Positions 13,006 through 24,600 of a stretch of 64,000 nucleotides of DNA are shown here, piece by piece; the stretch's first letter is position 1; each line of letters begins with the position of its first letter. The stretch is from Strongylocentrotus purpuratus (taxonomy: Eukaryota; Echinodermata; Echinoidea; Camarodonta; Strongylocentrotidae). The stretch is taken from assembly GCF_000002235.5 (NCBI RefSeq), contig NW_022145615.1:29363059-29427058 (forward strand), written 5' to 3'. The notes below the pieces were generated by a model. That model did not search any database. It saw nothing but the letters and a program-made list of their open reading frames with translations, and had not been told where the DNA came from. A program made the position numbers and the translations under genes.

Positions 13006-16000
13006 CAGGGATGTGAGAGTTCCGCGTTTCCGCGAATTTCCGCGTTTTTAGATCGCCCCGTCGCGTTTTTATTTTCTCCATTGAAAAAATCCGCGTTTTG
13101 CCCCAAGACAACTTATTACTTTAAGGGTCTGCGAATGCGAGACTAATACAAAAGCAAAAGCGCGCGCGCGCGCCTGCTTCAAAGATAGTACAGCGCCTGC
13201 ATCGAGTATTGCTAGCTCAGCGCGCCGCGTGCGCCGGGCGTACCGTGCATTTCGATCGCTATACTATCTACGGTACGGTGTTTGCATTGATTCACATGTC
13301 TTCGTGCAGTGTGCTATTGATTTTTGTTACGATATTTCAATCAGAATCGGCGTTCTCTTTTGGAAATATGTATTACTTTCAAAGAAAATCTGTGAAATAT
13401 GAGACAACATGGCAACTCGAGATCGGAATTTTATTGAGCGAGGAACGAAATTGGACTCGGAATCATTGGAGGAAGATAAGCGGGATCCACTGGTTAAAAA
13501 TCCATGGAAATGGTCTTGGATGGACTTCACGCACAAAGATCAAAAACTTTCTCACTCTTTCCGTCTTGTAAAAAAAGCTGGCTACGCCGTGTGCGTAGTG
13601 TGTGATAAGGAGTGCAAATATGGTTCTCGTGGACGAGTTTCATTGACTGATCATTTGGACTCTGTTGCACACCAAAAAGTTTTGAAACTGAGAGCAGCAA
13701 ATACTTTACTTCCAGGTGAGTTTACAATTGTATTTTAGAAATTAGAATCGCGGACCCCTCAAAATCCTTTAACTGATCAAATTGTTTTCTTGTGTGTGTG
13801 TGTGTTTTTTGTTGTTGTTTGTTTGTGCTGTAGGCCTATGCATTTTTATAATTATACTGGAAAGTTTTATTAATAAGACTGGTACATTCAAGTTACATGT
13901 GTCAAATCATGTCATTTGAATGGCATCAGTGATTTTGCTGGCCAGTGCCTAGGGGGGTGTTATGCTGCCCAAATTTTCATGTGATGGGTGTGTGTGTGTG
14001 TGTGTGGGCAGGAATTTGATTTGTTCATTTCTACATATAAATGTTGGCATATATTGTCATGCATTATTTCGTACAGAACATACTTATTTTCAAAGAATTT
14101 GGGGTGAGTACAGTGATACTTGGGCAGGTGCATGTATATGAATGTAACCTTGTTCATGAGTTTGCCTTTTTTGTATTTATTCATTTATTTATATATTTTT
14201 TTTTTGTTTGTCTTGTAGGTCAAAAACAACCAATGACTACTACATCAACATATGGAATTCACCCCATGTTCAAAAAACAATTGGATAAGCATGAACAACA
14301 GTTGAAAGGTGGACTCTCTGAGCCAAATGTGTCATTGCCCGACAGACAGGCATATGCAGAAGCAACCATACTTGCGTTTACAGCTGAACATTCCCTGCCA
14401 TTTTCAATCGTGAATGATCTTATTCATCTTAACCAAGAACTTGCCAAAGATAAACAAGTGCTCGAAAATTTATCAATGGACAGAACTACAGCTTCGTATA
14501 AGATGACCCATGGATTATCAAAAACATTTCATGAAGAACTCATTGAGGATTTGAAATCCTCTCACTTCTCACTGAATATTGATGAATGCACAAGTGAGAC
14601 AAATCAACGCGTTGTAACTGTCCTAGTCAGTTATTTTTCAGAGAAGGAGAACAAAGTAGTCACAAAACATCTGTCATCTTTTAAAGTAGTGACCGTAAAC
14701 AGCGAGACTCTGTACAATCATTTAGTAGCTCTATTTGATAAGTATTCCCTTAAATGGGAGAACTTGGTTTCTATTTTGATGGACTCTTGTGCCGTCATGC
14801 GCGGTTCAAAAAGTGGACTTGAAACACGCATTAGAAGTAAGAAAGCTCCTCAGTTGCTTGACATAGATGGAGACTCATGCCACCACGCACATAATGCTGC
14901 AAAAGCCTTCTGCCATGGATTTGATAACTACATCGAGGGACTTCTCAATGACATCTATACTGATTTCAAGTGGTCCAGTGACCAAAAAGAGGTCTTGCGT
15001 TTCATCTGTGATGCACTGGGCATCAAAGCAACAATTCCAGAGCGATATGTGCCCCATAGGTGGCTTTCTGTATACGATGTTTGTGTAGATACATCTCGAT
15101 TGCTAGATGCTCTGATACTTTTTTACTATCCCTTTTTGTCTGGATCAGACAGTTCAACTTATCTCCCAGTTGTTGATAGCATGTATCAAAAACATTCAAT
15201 CAGTGAATCAGTAAAGAAGGAAATCTGTAAACATCAGTCTAAAATGTCAAATAAGACAAAAACAATGACCCAGGCTGGAAAAGACCGTAAGAAGAGGATT
15301 GTGAAGAAGCTGTTCCATACCCCGAGTAAAACCAAAGTACTTCTCCACATTTACACCTCCATTCTTCCTATGCTCAAGAAGTATGTCCTGTATTTTCAGT
15401 CTGTGACACCACTTGTCCACAAACTCAATGACAAACAGCAGGATTTACTGAAGGACTTTCTTGTATGTTTCATTAAACCTGAAATCTTGAACACACAAGC
15501 CTTGCATAAAGTAAATGTGAGTGAGGAGAACATACTACCTGACAATGCGGTGTTCCTCGTCAGGTACATCAAGGAGAATTTACAGGGACCTGCTGCAAGT
15601 GAACTAGTGAACAAGCTAAAGACTGCATATCTGAAATGTGGTCAAACCTTACAGAGAAAGATGCCAGTGAACAACAAACTGCTGAGGTGTGCTTCAGCTA
15701 TTGATCCAGCATGTAGAGGCCACACAATCACACTCCAGCGCTTACTCCAGCTACCACAATTAGTGGCATTTGCTCTGAAAGATGTGCAAACTCATGAATA
15801 TGAGAAGGAAGCAAGGCAGTATAATACAGACAAAGAAATTGTTAATACAGAAGAGAGAATAGACATATTCTGGAGTTCATTACGAGAGAAATATCCAGTT
15901 ATGACAAGAGTGGCACTGGCACTGGTTAGTTGCTTTCATGGACCACAGGTGGAGTCATCTTTCAGTATAATGGGGAATGTTCTAAACACTGAAAGGCCCA

Positions 16001-16776
16001 ACTTGCACATTGAAACATTTTCATCCATACAAACAGTGAAGTATGAGTTAACAGCAAGTGGAAAATCAGGAATCAGATATTTCAGAAGAAAAAATTACCT
16101 GAAAGATCAGGTAAATCCCAAACTCTGCAAGAATATGAGATCAGCATACAAGTCATATGTACAGGAAAAGGAACACAAGTCTGGAATGTCACAAACTGTA
16201 CCCAGAAAGTCTGCTTGTCCTTCAAAGAAACAAACTAAGGAGAAAGCAATTGAAGATGCTGACAAGGCACGGGTGGAGCACACACATAAACTGATGAAGA
16301 AAGTGGAGAAAAGGAAATCTGAAATGCATGAACTACCTTCTAGTAGCAAAAAAGTACTGAAAAAAAAATGACTGGAGTAAAGAACTAGCAAATGAGAAAT
16401 ACTTAGAGCATCAAATACTTAACTTTAGGTACGTTAATCATTTTTTATTGTAGACCATAATAGAAGATGTTTCTGGATTTGGTATCATATGGAATGGTGA
16501 AGAAATTTAGTAAATGATGCTCTATGTACTCTATTATGTATATTGTAAATAATATGGAAAATTAAATGTTTAAAACATTGTAAAATTATAATCTTACCCC
16601 TATGAAATAGTGTTTTCTCTACATTTTAAAATGCAAAAACCTCTGGTTTCGGGGGGCTTTGCCCCCTCGACCCCCATTAGGGGCTTTGTTCCTGGACCCC
16701 CAGCCATTGGGTATGAGTCTGCTCGCTACGCTTTGCAAATCTCCTCTTTTTTTAGTTTGCTGCACTCACATCCCTG
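13006..16776 (+). mobile_element. Full-length hAT DNA transposon
   Basis: The element is bounded by perfect 12-bp terminal inverted repeats, CAGGGATGTGAG at 13006-13017 and CTCACATCCCTG at 16765-16776. ATTATG directly flanks both sides (13000-13005 and 16777-16782), a 6-bp target duplication; most hAT elements duplicate 8 bp. CCGCGTTT-type motifs recur just inside the left end (13023-13100) and may be transposase binding sites. The interior carries one transposase gene with an intron and no visible break, so the copy may be young and possibly autonomous. Confidence 0.88.
13409..16371 (+). CDS. hAT transposase (two exons: 13409-13715, 14219-16371)
   Basis: The spliced product is about 819 residues. 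Exon 1 encodes a BED-like zinc finger (Cys-x2-Cys near residues 64-67, then two His near 84-90) that would bind the element ends. The GTGAGT donor at 13716 and the GTCTTGTAG acceptor ending at 14218 rejoin a split GGT codon in frame. Exon 2 has the hAT catalytic core: an Asp in LNIDECTS, an Asp in ILMDSCAVMRG, a Cys/His cluster DSCHHAHNAAKAF, a PHRWLSVYD motif, and the C-terminal dimerisation region with VESSFSIMGNVLNTERPNL, whose Glu is the likely third acidic residue. The tail is Lys-rich and may act as a nuclear signal. The frame is open throughout. An overlapping frame at 13209-13571 lacks these features. Confidence 0.9.
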
Positions 16777-16782
16777 ATTATG

Positions 16783-18559
16783 CCATTGCAGCCATTATTG
16801 TATAGGAATATATCTTACAGATAACACAGACACAGCGATACAGACAGCAGTGGGTCCTATTTATTTTTTAAAGGAAACTTCTGTCCATCATAATTAAACG
16901 TAGCCCATACGTTACGAACTAAAGGCATGTTTTTACATGTAATTTGGCAATGTGACTCATTTATATATCATTGTACATTATGAGCGAAGACATGTCTGTT
17001 AACAAGCAAACATAATACATGTAGGCACACTTGGAAAAGAAAGAGCTCTATAGGCGGGGAGCCAAATACACGAAGCATGATTCATTGCAGCATATTGCAT
17101 TTTGAACAATGGATCCTACTTTGAGTTTTGGTGGTATGATTTTGCATACAATAATGATTCAATGCAAATAAGATTAGGTCATAGCCATTTTAAAGCACCA
17201 TCGATCGATCCCATTGTATCCGTTTTAGATATTTTCAACGACTCATAATCAGGAGCGGTTCCAGGAGAATGATTTTCGGAGCGCTAGATTTTTCTTTATC
17301 TAATTTTTTCCCTTCAAATTATATTTTTATCTTATAATTATAGTATTTTATTGTCATTATTTATTTTTTAAATATTTTTTTTATTTTTTATTTTTTAAAA
17401 TATATATCTCTCTCTGTCTCTCCCTCACTCTCTCTTTATTTACTGTTGATATATGGGGGAGAAGGTGATTAAACTCTCAACCCCCCCCCCCTTCCTCCCC
17501 CGATTACCACGACTGTCACTAGCAGTTTCCGACTTGATATGCCATTGGATTGCATGTCGGTGGTCCACGTTTCCCGCCTGTTTAATCAGCGAGGCCGATC
17601 AAGGTTGACGGACAATTTGATGTGGTACGTGCATACATGCAAACCAAGTACAGACAAGTCTGTTGAGGTACCCAAAGGGGGATGCATGACGGTATAGCAA
17701 TATTATGTGTTATTCCTTTTAAGATTAAAAAACAACAACTGTATGTTGTGCGTATAGGATATATGAAATCTATTCCAATGAAGTACACGATGGATATAGA
17801 AACTATATTACTCGAAAATATATATCAGATTTCAGGATTTCATAGGGCAATCGAAAGCGGATCTAATAGATGAAGATATCGAGGCAGTCAAAAGCGGATT
17901 TGTTTTCCTCTCCACCCTGTGGTTAGCCAATATATAGGCCAATACATGTTTGTCCCATTATGAGTTGATGACGTACTTCAAAACAAACATTGCAAAAAGC
18001 GAACCAAATATGGAACAGGCGAATAAATATCAAGAAATGCTCCCGTCAGCATAATTTTAACAGTCTTTAACATTCGTTCCTGTTATGTCATAATAGAAGT
18101 AAATCTTTTCCTGTAAGTTCCATGTGACTCTGTGTCATGATATGGTTTGGTATCTTTTGATATTACAAGTAGCTTGTATATTTCCATTTCCCGTTGCAAC
18201 TATATATTTTGGGGGACGATGAAGAAAATTGTATAAATGTAAATTATAATACTGAGTTTGCTGTAGGCGAACATTGAATATACCGGATACCATCTATCTA
18301 TTAGGGAAAATTTAACATAAGGATAGGTTTAATAGACACAATATTCAAATATTCATTATGCGGAAAAGATAATTTCTTTGAATTTCCCTAAGATAAACAT
18401 TTTTGTCACTAAGACTCGTTTTGTTTAAATATTTTCCCCTGAACTAAAAACATGTTTTGATGGAGTTTGGTCCCATTTATGTATAGTTCACCATTTATGT
18501 TTTTTGTTTGTGTAATGCTGGCAGGTTTGATTTATAGTCTTAGTTTCAAGGATACAAAC
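16783..18559. other. Intergenic stretch, no gene seen
   Basis: Apart from the repeat at 17255-17515, this is AT-rich sequence without a convincing coding frame. Frames at 17582-17788 and 17682-17873 overlap on opposite strands and show no domain. Confidence 0.5.
17255..17515. repeat. Dispersed repeat with AT-rich core and C run
   Basis: The stretch starts near GAGCGGTTCCAGGAGAATG, runs through an AT-rich core and ends in a C run at 17480-17490 followed by CTTCCTCCCCCGATTACCACG. Its core GCGCTAGATTTTTCTT through ATAGTATTTTATTGT (17281-17356) is closely matched at 12370-12442, so two copies of one repeat lie on either side of the hAT element in the same orientation. Confidence 0.6.
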
Positions 18560-19040
18560 AATCCCCTTTCCAAACGATTTATAGCCGTTTGGTCTATCCA
18601 AATTGGTCTATTCCCATATGGTCTACACCCAGCACTTCTACTATTTAAATGGACTAACTTCCAGTCGGTCTAATTAATCTCAAATAATTCTACTACCCAT
18701 TTGCTCTATTTGCTTATTTAGTCTAATTACCAGTAGGTCTGATTCAGTTTGGCTAATGCCCATTTGGTCTACCATCCATATGGTCTATGAATCATTTAAT
18801 CATAAACTATAATAATAATCAGATGTTTACGAGAATTTATGATAATGGATGGTGGACAAAATTGGCATTGGACAAACTGAGAATGACAACAACTACCAAA
18901 TGAACATGCAATAGACTAAATGGAGATTAGACCAAATGGCTGTCATAAAAAATGATAAGTTGACGAAATGATTATTAGATAGACCATGTGAACACTAGAT
19001 GAACTGGTTGTGGACCAAACAGCAATTCACCTTTCAAGTA
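18560..19040. repeat. Foldback-like array of a CATTTGGTCTA unit
   Basis: From about 18583 to 18787 a short unit (CCNTTTGGTCTA with variants such as ATGGTCTACCC) recurs on +. From about 18850 to 19020 the same unit appears inverted (TAGACCAAATGG and variants). The two halves flank an AT-rich centre near 18800-18840. This mirrors, at small scale, the inverted arrays at 60-1045 and 4290-5716. No gene lies inside. Confidence 0.6.
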
Positions 19041-21176
19041 CAATGTAGTACCATCACATTGGCGATAGATACTAATTCTTGTTTGGCAAAATGTCAGGAA
19101 AAAAGTGTTACATTCAATTCACTGTGAAATAAAAAAATAATTCTGTTTCAAAAGCCAAAAAAAAACCAATAAACCTTTAAATCAATAATTTTGTATGCCT
19201 TTTCTGTTGGTGTGTTAAATATAAAGTCGTGTCTGACCATACATATAACGGAATGATTTCAGTTCACTGCGAAATTACGACAGTACACTAAATTTTCAAG
19301 TCATAAAACTGTTTCATTTATTATTTATTCACGCAATTTATTACATGTACACCTTTGTTTGTGAGACTGTTACAATGAATATTGTTATCACTTAATGACT
19401 CTAAAGTACAACAATCTTTTCAGATAGTGTCTTGAGTTCATATCTTGGCATCCTTGCTTGTATCTGAACACAATGACAATGATGAATAATTTGTCCTTCT
19501 TCTTCATCGTACTCATGTTAGAATAGAATGGTTTTCCCCACAATGACAGTGACTGCATGGAGAAAGAGGATAAAGCTATAAACACTGTTCTATCAATTCC
19601 ACGATTACTTTTGATGACATAGTTTACTTCCTCATTCATTTTGCCATGTGTAGATACATGTATAAATTATGATGGTTCTGTCCATGCTATTTGGAAGAAT
19701 AAATCTATGCAAAACATTATTATTATTACATAAATATTGCCTCTAAAAAGCAAGCACAGACATCTTTGACAAATAATCACATTCATTATGTGTTAAATGT
19801 TTGAGTTAATTTCTATCCCACAACCCACAGCTAATTTGGATACAAAATCAATATGATTAAAGTAGAGGAGGCCTTGCATAGTTGACAGCAAACATGATGT
19901 GCAGTGCATTGTAATACTTCACTTTGAGTTAATTAGATGCGGAATGTTTGGGCTAATCAATGGAATGGTTCGACTTGAATTCAACAAGTTTCTCAAAAAA
20001 CAATGTGCTTGAAGGCTCACAATGTACTGTTTGTTTTATGTAGCTATAATTGTTTGAAAAGTGAACAATATTTGTCATAGTTAGAAAATGGAAGATCATT
20101 TTTCATCATCAAACTTTGTTTTCTTTATTGCTCGATAATCATATTCCATATAAGACACTAATGATTACTGAAGGCACCTTTGGAATACGAATCATATCAA
20201 CTGCTCTTTTTACATTAAATGAGTAAAAAACAGACATATCCGGGTAAAAGAATGCCCGATATAGCCATCTACTGATAAGTTAGATAAATGAAAACAAAAA
20301 CACATATTAATAACTGTACATGCATATTAGTTTTAAAAAATACACTCACTCTTTAAGCAAGCTTGTATTAATCATCATTATTGGTGATATACCTTCTTTT
20401 TTCATGACTGAATATTTACGTATCTAAAACTCTACTACATAATAGACAAACACAATGATACAAATGTTTTTTTTAGTCATAACGCTCCCAGCCCATAACC
20501 CATATATATATAGTCCTACCTACAGTACATATAATACAACAGGTGATTGAAAGAAATAGCACACATATGAAGATTAGGCAGCATTTGAGCATGTCAAGAG
20601 TATTTTGCTACGTTACTTAATGTCAGCCTTATCTGTTAACCCGAATAATACTGCATATACCCTTCGCTTTAATTATAATAAGTGTACAGAATTGTTTCGT
20701 GTTATTACATGCATAAACAGGATCACTGGTAATAATTACCCAAATGATGCACCACGAATATTAATTCCTTTCTCTCTCGTATTGGTTTTTGTTAACCGTA
20801 ATGATTATCTTTAAAATCATTCTACAGATAAATATTAAAAAATCAGGAATTTCTTAAGTCTCCAAATTTTGTGTTAAAAATTCAATTTCATCATCCGAAA
20901 TTACTTATTCATATTTGCCACTCAAACAAACGGAAACCAGATACCGATAAGTCTTTTTTTGTTGTTGAGTAAGCAAAACTCTCTCTTATCCTCTGCTTGT
21001 CTAGTAACTCTTCTATCTAACCTACATACTTTAGAGTCTTGATATGTGACGTGCTATACCGTATCCATCACATATTGGTATGTTTTCCATGCATTATCCT
21101 TGTTGGATAGAGCAATTCTGAATCAATATTTAAGCCAAAACAATTATGAAAAACATAATAACTACTGGGAGACACT
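19041..21176 (-). other. 3' flank and 3'UTR of the fibrillin gene
   Basis: AT-rich sequence downstream of the fibrillin stop codon (the gene runs on -). It has no supported gene; frames at 19388-19639 and 20605-20814 show no domain. Confidence 0.5.
20124..20129 (-). terminator. Candidate poly(A) signal of the fibrillin gene
   Basis: AATAAA on - is the first canonical signal I find downstream of the stop at 21177 and would give a 3'UTR of about 1.05 kb. Other AATAAA copies near 19316-19329 are alternatives. Confidence 0.35.
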
Positions 21177-21627
21177 CTATTCTTCTTCATCTGCTACTAT
21201 TTGAACTTGAATCTGCATTGCAACAGGTTCCTCTACTACAGTTTGAACTTCAGCTAATATCGTGTCATTTTTCCTTTTCAGCACACCTTCAATTTCAAGT
21301 TCATAGAGACCCGTGGCCTTCACATGTTTGCTGAATCGTAGCAGGGACATGCCATCAGATTTCTTCTTCATCATAAAGATGTTGTCTTCATTACCGCTCA
21401 GGATGACGTACTCGTAGCGGGCCACGATCCTGGTGTAGCCGGTCTTGAATTTAGCGATTTGTTGCTTGGGGACGGCTTTGGAGAGCGGGATATGATACAG
21501 GATGGCGGTGTTGTTGGATATCAGTGTTGATTCCTTGTCGTTAGTCTCTGTAGCACTTCTGCGCTGTCTTGGTTGTCTATTGCAGCTGTAGCACGGTTGG
21601 ACAGAGTCTCGATCTGTCACACAAGCT
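21177..21627 (-). CDS. FBN: Fibrillin last exon: C-terminal domain with furin site
   Basis: It encodes 149 residues plus the stop. It opens with the sixth Cys of the last EGF (GACVTD), then CYSC, then the furin-type site RQRRS followed by ATETND, close to the vertebrate RKRRSTNETD. Downstream, [11 protein letters not shown] and [10 protein letters not shown] match the conserved core of the fibrillin C-terminal propeptide (the asprosin region in FBN1). It ends DEEE. The acceptor is AG at 21628-21629, phase 2; the neighbouring AG two bases on would lose the match to the preceding phase-2 donor. Confidence 0.95.
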
Positions 21628-24600
21628 CTGTCAAAATAAAACAAATTCAATATTTGGGTTAGAGCTCTTATCTGTGCCATCGGAGAGAAAGAAAAAAATC
21701 GGCATGCTCTATGCAGTACCTTGGATATTTAAAAGAATGCAGTGATTTCCTAACAATGGAGGGTATAGACTTTACCAGTATGCAGTAATTATTAATACTA
21801 GAAATGGATGTTTTTCACAAGAAACTGGCTGAAATCGTTTCGAATTATTCATTGCACACTGACACATAGTAGACAGAAGTTTTGAATAAGCAAAACGTAA
21901 AAACATAGATAAAAGAATTTTAAAAAATTATAACAAAATCACATACACTGAAAAAACATAAAAACACACATACTTGAGTAATTACATTACATGTATATGT
22001 ACATGTACTAGTTCTGGATCTACTAAGTGCTTTTCCTTGCTCATTACTTTATAGCTAACACAAATTTCCTAGCAATTTGTTGGTCACAATTTTACTAATT
22101 TGTAGTACTGAACAATTATTTCAGTGTAAATGTTGTTGGGTTGCAGGAGAGTTTTGCATTTCATTATCAACATTAAAAACAAACCACATTTCATGCTAAA
22201 AAACATAAATAAAACATGTATGATTGAGGAATTTGTTTGAAGTCTTAGTATGTATGTTCGATCTTCATTCTAATATGACTATAGTTTACTCAGACCGCTC
22301 TTTGATTGTCAACGATGACACATCTAAGCCTCTCACTGTTGCTGGTTATTATGATTGTTAGCATGTCAAAACCCTGTACACAGGAAACTGTAGCTGTCCT
22401 AGCTTCCTGTGAAACGTTTGCCAGTAAAGCCTTAGCCAAATGTACAACAAACAAAGGCTTGATTGGAAATTAAATTACAGCATGTGTCCCTGGGCACATT
22501 CTAAATAACTAAAGCTCCAGTTATTAAGTAATTTTTGTGAATGGAGACCCTGACTGAGCTTAATCCTCCTATATGGGTACACAAATGAGAAAAAAAATAA
22601 TTTGAAAACATCTCACTATCTTGAAGATTACATCTCTTGTAAATATTTTTGATCAGTAGATGACCATTTTTCAAGTTAATCAGTATACCTGTGTTTATTA
22701 GGTAAAATGCTTATCTTCAAAGCATCAACATCTTGGTCTCTAAACAGACAGACTTAGGAGATTACCCAAGGATGGACAATATTGTTTTTGCATAATGTCC
22801 GGGTGTGCTTTTAAATTAAATCTGTACAGTGCATAGAGGTCTGTACTTCCACATATGAAGACTGGATTTGCTGGTAGTAAATGGATAGATGTTACCGTTA
22901 TTAACCTGATACATGGCCATTTTTCCTACTTCGTTCTTTTTTTCTTCTTTGATTCGTTAATATTTTATTATTATCATTATATATATTTTTTTTTTGGGGG
23001 GGGGGGATAGGTAGGTAAAGAAATGGACAGCGATTAACATGAAAATATGACATAGAAAACGATTTAACAAAATCTAAAAATTTCTCTCAGGTAAAACAAA
23101 AACGGGGTCATTGGATCAAACTGGATCAAACTGGCCACCCTGCTTTTAAAATCTTGATAACAAAGAAAAGCATGTTGACTAGAGATCAAACTGTCCATGA
23201 TCTATATCGTTTGGAGGTTGATATGTTTACACACACTGACATACAAAGATACCTCACAGTTCATAGGTCATTCTTGTTTATTAGTCTACTTAAAGTGAAA
23301 TATAAACTGGTAGATAAAAATCTGTATTGATGCTCTATGGCATACCCTCTTATAGTACTTTACAAATTAATTGCTCTACATAAAATCTTCCCATGCAAAA
23401 AATCGAGGTACACATGTTTGGCCAGCAAATATGATTGCTGGTAGATTTAAACTGCTCTTTCAAACAAACTCGAAGTCCAAAATTGACTGGGCAGGGATGA
23501 TTTGTATATATTACTTTCTAGAGAAATACCCTCCTCCCTTTTTAATCAATACATAAATACTCGGTCAAGAAAATAAATTCAAAATTCCTCTTACTTGTTA
23601 CCATGTACTGGTATAAAATAAGACATAGAGTGTGAATATTGGGAAACATAAGTGTATATCACATGATTGGAAGTTTGTTGCCCTTTGTCTATATTATTCT
23701 GCACTTGCACAACAATGTGAAATAAACATGGTGGTGAAAATGAATTTTGTAACATGTGCTGAACTTGTATTAAACTTAACTGGGACCTACAACTGCCTGC
23801 AGGTATAATACTTCATAGTGTAAGCTTTATACATGTATTTGAGTTGAATAGTTAAGAGTGCTTTGTTCCAATATCTTTTGTTGAAACTTCCTGAGAAACA
23901 AACACTGGCAATAAGGCATGCAAGCAAGTAAGGTGCCCCCAACTCTTCACATTCCTCCCAGCTAATCCCTTCTATCAAAGGCCTTTGTCATCATGGTTGG
24001 ATAGGTCCCAAGTCCATAAAAACTAAATTTTTAAAAGATCTTGTCTTTTGTTTGAGCTTCCTGCAGTGTGCTAATAGCCATCTAATGGTTCAGACAGGGC
24101 CTTTTAAAAGTATTATGGTCGTTGTTTACAACATAGGAAGTAGACCTTTTGTCCAAGATTTAGAAATGCTAGGCCTATAATTGGGAGTGCCTATACTTTG
24201 TACAAAAAAGTATTCTCTTTCTTTCTTATTTCTTAATCTACATCGTATTTTGGGGAAAATTGCAATTAAGAACAGGAAGAAGAGAAGTCTTCAGAAATGT
24301 TCTGATCGGCAAAAAGCATGTTAAAAACTAACTACATTTCACATATAATATACATGTAGAAACTAGAAAACAATATCTGTTGCCCCTATTAAATCTTCAC
24401 AGAGTCCCCAGAGTCCCATATTTTAAAATGTAATGTGCTTTCCCATCTGGTGACATTTCTAAAAGTGAATCGGTAACATTGTTGAAAGTTGAAGAAAAAA
24501 ACTGGCTAATTTTTGTATGAATTACTGTTACTAATTATATTCTTTCTACTGTTTCTACATGTTAGAGGGTTAGTTTCTCTAACATGCAATAAATCCTGAA

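Noticed and set aside
13209-13571. Alternative first exon of the hAT transposase
   Set aside because: It lacks the zinc finger and does not splice in frame to exon 2, unlike the frame from 13409.
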